The notes under the pieces were generated by a model, which saw only the letters and a program-made list of their open reading frames with translations, searched no databases and was not told the origin of the DNA. A stretch of 64,000 bases of DNA, taken from Limonium bicolor (lineage: Eukaryota; Streptophyta; Magnoliopsida; Caryophyllales; Plumbaginaceae). The number at the start of each line of letters is the position of its first letter. Within the stretch, counting starts at the first letter, position 1. Positions 58,908 through 64,000 of this stretch are shown one piece after another. The stretch spans positions 460,034,251 through 460,098,250 of the forward strand of contig CM041777.1 of assembly GCA_023374045.1 (NCBI GenBank), written 5' to 3'. The position numbers and the translations under genes are program-made.

Positions 58908-61900
58908 CTTCATTCTGTCGCATGCGCCTGCTCTGGAGAAGGGGCACACCAGCCTTTCTCTCCTTTTCACAATGGGCACAAGACCGAACCGGACATATCT
59001 TCCTTCCTCTGTACTGATTTCAAAAAAAAAATGAAGCAACAACAGGTCGACATCCTAATTCCTTTCACATGCGCACGCTCTGAGTCTTTCTTTTTCCTCG
59101 AACCAAAAATAATGAGGCATTCACGTGAACCTGCACCAGCAACAAACAGAGCACATCAGCTTTCACTCCTCTCATTGCGGGCACAACTTGCAACAGACCA
59201 ACAGATACCAACTTCCTCTTATTTTAGCAGTGGCACAGATTCTCGCATTACCATTCCCCATGGGCACTGAGACATGGCTCATTACTACCTCTCTTTTGAC
59301 CCTGTTCAAGGACAGCAAGCAGGTTTCATTACCTGTACTCCCGTAGACATACATCTCTTCTACAGGATGTACAATTCTTAACCTGCTTTCAGTACCATTT
59401 CCGAGTTAACAACTGAAGGATCCGCAATAGCAACACAGAAGATTCGGTTCTCTTCTTTTCCCCTGTTGCCTGCGCGCGTTCTGGAGGAAGAAGAAATACA
59501 TACTACATTCTTCCTCTTCTGTTGCTGCATGCAACACAAGAGCCACCGCCAGCCCCACTCCGTCTCATACTCTCTTCCTGATAGAAGCAGAAACAACTAT
59601 GAAATTTCCCTTCTAACCGTGCTACAACAGCAAGCTGCTCTCTGTTCGCGACCAAAAAAAAATATGCTTGCTCCCTCCCCGAGCTACAACAGCAGGCGTA
59701 TCTGTTTGGTCGCGACCAACAAAAAAACATTCCCCAACAGCTAATCCCTCCACGGTGCACATCTACGGAGCCACGCTGTAACAGAAGAACCGAGACAAAA
59801 AAAGGGACATACCACTGCGAAGAGCAAGCCCAGCACAACCCCATGCATGCCCTGTGTTAGTTTTCCTTACTCCTCTAGTTATTTCACATCAACCCCAGCT
59901 CTCCCTTCTGTTGCAGTGACGCAACACCTACAGACCATCAACAACTCTTTCTCAAGCCAATGAGAAGAGAGTAACAATATATAAATGTGCTAAATTGCCT
60001 TTCTCCTGCATACCCCATGCAGGACACTAAACCCTTTCTTTCCCATGCTTCTAGTTCACCGAGTAGCCCTGGTTGAATTCACGTACTGATATTCACCGAA
60101 GAGTAGGCAATGAGCAAGAAAAAAAATGTGCGCATTCATGAAGCTCCATTCCAGCTTTGTCTTGAGCTAAAACCGACACCCAGAAGCACACCAAGAAGGG
60201 GTATAAAGTGGAGGTAAAAACCGTGCAGAAACCAAGACGTTTAAGCTTTGGTTACCTCTGATTTCCTTGCTCGAAAAAACTGAACTCATCCCTCTGTGTA
60301 TAGCTGGCGAGAGCTACTGTAGGAAACCCCTCAAACCCAAGGTAAAAACCCCTCCTTCCCCATACTTAAAATCACGTCAAAGAAATCCTTTAAACTAATT
60401 GATTATGTAGTTACAAATCTAGCTCTTTTCTATGACTTAGATGATAAAAAAATTGTCGTAGACTACCAGCAAGAGGAGGTCTATTACAAGGAAAAACAAG
60501 TGTCTAAAGAGGTAAGGAGGTAATTAAAACCTTGCTGCTAACATACATAAAAAGCTAGAGTATACAGAATGATAACCATAATACATGCGTATATAAACTA
60601 GGCTGTGGAGGAGTTTTTGGTGGCGTGAAGGCACTGTGAAGCTGGGGGAAATTTTCCTTGCCGGTTTGATTAAGGTAATAACGAGTATACTCTCTTGTAA
60701 AGCCTTGAAAACTACTAGTTTGGATGTTGTTATAACCAGAGATCATTAAGTACATATATGGGTGGTTGAGTTTGTTAATGAGTAAATGAATGGGAGGCCG
60801 AGAATACATAGGTGAAGAGTGAGTTGTAAAATCCTAAATACATGGAGGGGATTAAGGATTTTAGGAATTGATAATTAAGATTAGTCGCTAACAGTTTATT
60901 AGCGTATATATATATATAAAGTTACTAATGAAAGGATACGGCTTAAGAGATTTAAGTATTGATTTGTATAAAAACTGAGAGAGTAGGTGTTATATGTGCT
61001 ATTTAGATCCTAAAAAGGTGTAGAGAATTAATAGTTAAATAATTAATTATGGAGGTTGACCAAAATAAAATGATAAGGATAACTATTCTAAGTATTTAGA
61101 TTAATATTAAGTCAAAAAGAATAACGAAAATTATTATTATGGAGTATATGTAATTATCGAAAATTTGGGCATAAATGGAGATTTTAATATTGAAGGGATT
61201 AGTATATAATCCTAAAAAGGGTTTGGAAATTGAAGTAATGATATAAATTAATCAAGAGTTATAACATAAGGTTTTAAACGATTAAGTGTGGGTATAAAAA
61301 TGAAAAGGGTTACGAAGTAATTACGAGGAAAGTGTGGGTGAACGATAATACCTGAATAAACCGAGGGGGTTACCCGTAAATATGAGTAAACGTATGCATG
61401 TGTGTTGTACTGTTAAGACGTCCTATATTTCAAATTAATAAGGTAAATAGCATGACGAGTACAGAATATGAGGTGGTTTTAGATAAGCAAAACACGTGGG
61501 ATGACATAGGAATTCCCGGAAGAATAATGGGCCATTCAGAAATTATGTACATATGATAATGTTTGGAAACCTTGTTTATAACTTGATAGTATTGGAAATA
61601 TGGTAGTTATAGAAAATGGGCTGCTTGGGAAATTTCAAGTTTGGACAAGATATATTATAACGTGTTGGGAAAGGTAATGTAATATTAGGAGGTACTAAGA
61701 TTATATCCTTAGTAAATAAGAGGTGAGAAATAATATTACTAACTGTTAAATAATCCCACACGAGGATAGAATAATCCCTACAACAGATGGGGAATTATAA
61801 TTCATATAAACTAATATGGAAGTAAAGGATTAAGTGGGTTAAATGGAAGAGACTCGTATAGGAATAATTTCCCATAAATGATGAAACTATTATGCATACA

Positions 61901-62929
61901 ATAAGATCATATAATTCATAGGATCTAATGTGAACAAGCGAAGTGAGGTGTGGTATATTATGTGGGTTGAAGAACGTATGAGGATAAGTGTAATGAGATT
62001 TACAGAGGAGGACCCAATTATAAAACCTTAGTATTAATATTATACAATAAGGTTGTATGGGGCCGAATAGACAATGAACTGCATAACTCAAGGTATTGTA
62101 TAAACAAATTGACTTAGAGATACTATCCAAGTCAACCCATATTGACTAAGTCAAATAGTTGACCAAGCTGTCAGGTTGACCAACCTAAAGAGCTACTAAG
62201 TATATGGTAAATCATAAGCGGTGGTTGCTAACGTACATGAATATATACGGGCACATTTATCGATGAATACATAACTTAGATGTATAACCAAATGTGTATA
62301 AGAAGGGGAATATAACCCTATGGATAAATAAGATAAGTTTAAGGTTAATACTTGGGAAGTTCTAAGGGCTAATATAAGTTGAACATTCAAAGGTTCACCT
62401 AGGGAACAACACCTGATAAAATGGGATAAACTAGGAAAGTGTCACAAAGGTCGTCACATGAAATCATAAACTGACATGTTGTTTTAATTAACGTTAGGCC
62501 GTAACAAACGCCAACCGAGACACCGTGTGTGAGACAACTTTTGCTTCTGAATAAGGTATGGACATGTGTGGTTCGTATGTTGTCGTGTTACACGGCTTGT
62601 GTGCTGCGTGCCTTGTTGACTATGACCACAAGACTAATGCATGAAAACGGATGTTTGTTTTACCGTGATTATTTGTCTGTTGTGAGCTTGTGTAAAGCAT
62701 GTGAATGGATTGCTTATTTTCCTTGCTTACCCGCTTGCAATTATTGTGCATATTGCTTGCGCACACACAGTAGTGTAGTCCCTTCTCGTTGATGAAACCT
62801 TGAGATGAAACAACGAACGACCTCGTAAACAAAACAAAGGAACTACATAAAGGGGAAACTCCTCTTAACTGTAGAGGACCTCTAATGACACCCACTATGG
62901 TGTCGAACTATGATAATGATAATCCAATA

Positions 62930-63250
62930 CCCGTAAAAAGGTATAGGGAGACGGACCCTTTGTATCCGGGGTAGAGACCAATAATATAAAAAGGAATAGG
63001 GAGACGGACCCTTTGTATCCGACCAATGATATTAAAAAGGAATAGGGAGACCGACCCTTTGTATCCGGGGTAGAGACCAATGATATTAAAAGGAAAAGGG
63101 AGACGGACCCTTTGTATCCGGGGTGAGACCAGAACATTAAAAGGCATAGGGAGACGGACCCTTTGTATCTGGGGCAGAGGCTAGTAACATCGAAAAGGAT
63201 TAGGGAGACGGACCCTTGGTATCCGGGGCAGTGGCTAGTAACATTTAAAA
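62930..63250. repeat. Six-copy tandem repeat with GGGAGACGGACCCTTTGTAT
   Basis: Copies of the GGGAGAC(G/C)GACCC core start at about 62946, 62999, 63044, 63098, 63149 and 63203, with a period of 45-54 bp. The variable part is GTAGAGACCAATNATATTAAAAAGG-like. The minus strand stays open through most of it but codes only a repetitive peptide with no known family. Confidence 0.9.
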
Positions 63251-63771
63251 ACAATAGAGAGAGCTACCTGGGAATGTAGGATTGGCTATGGACAAGACGT
63301 TCCCCAAATTGTGGTGATAAGAGAACTCACAATAATCATTAAAGAAACAAGGAAAGATTGGCACCTACATGATATGGTCACGGGATCTAACTATATCCCC
63401 AGACCTGGTGCAAGGAAAGAGAAAGTAAATACATATTATGAGAACAAGAGAAAGGAAATAAAATCACACAACGCTCGAATGATCCCATAGTGAGGATCAG
63501 GAGTAGAACGTACCTATGCACACATTTCTTTATTATGTACATGATTGTTGTTGCAATACTAGCAGCTTGTTGTGCTTGGTTGTGTGTTTGATGTGGCTAT
63601 GACGCCAGTATGTTATGCTTGGTTGCTAATGCTTTGCTACCTTTGAGTGGTAAGAAACCATGATGTATTGTGGCCTGCTTTACTGCTTTATTATAGCATG
63701 CAAATTGACTTGATAATATTCGACCAAGTAGTCGTGTGGCCCGGCAACATATGGGCTACACACGTTCATAC

Positions 63772-64000
63772 TAGTGGTGGCCATCGGGTCCGGTTTCTAC
63801 CGGAACCGGAACCGGCCGAGAACCGGCGGGAACCGGAACCGGAACCGAACCGCCTCAGCCGGTTCCGAATACGAATACATGTTTTGAGATTCGGGCCCGA
63901 ACCGGGCCCGGAACCGGGGAACCGCCTGGAACCGCTTGGAACCGTCGTCGGATTCGGAACTGGAACCGGAACCGTAACCGGAACCGGTGGAACCGGAACC
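63772..64000. mobile_element. hAT-type MITE rich in GAACCGGAACCG, partial
   Basis: Starts TAGTGGTGGCCA, close to the TAAAGGTGGCCA terminus of the MITE at 50372, and carries the same GAACCGGAACCGG arrays and an ATTCGGGCCCGAACC centre. Its right end is beyond the window. Confidence 0.8.

Larger units (their letters stand above)
58700..63771 (+). mobile_element. LTR-like sequence, apparently plus orientation
   Basis: There are no genes. The style and order match the plus-strand LTR at 5020-10409: a C/T-rich leader with TATA-like sites (CAATATATAAATG near 59980; GGGGTATAAAGTGG near 60200) and splice-like CAAGGTAAAAACC near 60340. A long AT-rich stretch follows (60540-62450), then a GTTAGGCCGTAACAAACGCC stretch near 62500. 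No LTR end is reached before the hAT MITE at 63772. The left border is not resolved. Short frames at 58686-59844 have no recognisable domain. Confidence 0.45.

Noticed and set aside
62930..63250. CRISPR-like array
   Set aside because: Units are contiguous degenerate tandem repeats without unique spacers, in a plant genome.
62895..63254. 119-residue minus-strand repeat protein
   Set aside because: Simply the translation of the tandem repeat; no similarity or start signal.

Overview
The window is plant nuclear DNA, almost certainly from a eudicot with a large, transposon-rich genome. It holds plant LTR retrotransposons primed by initiator tRNA-Met, an L1-type LINE with a C-terminal RNase H, CACTA, hAT-like, MULE-like and Stowaway-like DNA transposons, an EID1-like F-box gene, and captured fragments of an Aux/IAA gene and a CPN60 chaperonin gene. 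There are no bacterial operons, CRISPR arrays or rRNA genes. The only recognisable host gene in place is the EID1-like F-box gene (28058-28924, minus strand).

Layout, left to right. (1) 1-10409: a gag-only Ty3/Gypsy-type element with very long LTRs. The 5' LTR is cut by the window edge and ends at 822; the PBS is at 825-836; the 3' LTR ends at 10409. It sits inside an RNase H reading frame that resumes at 10410. (2) 11375-18542: a retroposed, tRNA-headed SINE-like element with a 16-bp target duplication. It is split by a complete 6.5-kb CACTA element (11494-18020, TIR CACTGGTGGAACG, TSD TTC) that carries tnp2-type transposase and Ulp1-like remnants. (3) 18632-21244: a non-autonomous hAT-like element, split by a 1.6-kb foldback MULE-like element (19533-21145, 9-bp TSD). 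(4) 21874-27102: a 5.2-kb solo LTR on the minus strand, TSD ATTAG. (5) 28058-28924: the F-box gene, with two Stowaway-like MITEs and a cluster of ACGT/G-box motifs upstream. (6) 31309-41704: a 10.4-kb Pack-CACTA (TIR CACTACAACAT, TSD AAT) carrying exon fragments of CPN60 and Aux/IAA. A young chromovirus (36224-41400, LTRs that look identical, TSD TAAAA) is nested inside it. (7) 42123-47896: an L1-type LINE with a 16-bp TSD. (8) 48442-50859: a second copy of the hAT-like family and an accggaacc-rich hAT MITE. (9) 51410-56923: a minus-strand LTR of the long-LTR group, split by a 5'-truncated Ty1/Copia element (52167-56526). (10) 56924-64000: further LTR-like sequence, apparently minus-oriented at first and plus-oriented later, with a six-copy tandem repeat. 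A second accggaacc hAT MITE runs off the end.

Most elements are dated relative to one another by nesting. Exact target-site duplications, read directly from the sequence, fix most boundaries. The youngest retrotransposon has LTRs that look identical yet is broken by about seven single-base frameshifts, most at short homopolymers. The F-box gene, the CACTA transposase and the LINE show similar breaks, so some apparent pseudogenes may reflect homopolymer errors in the sequence rather than decay.
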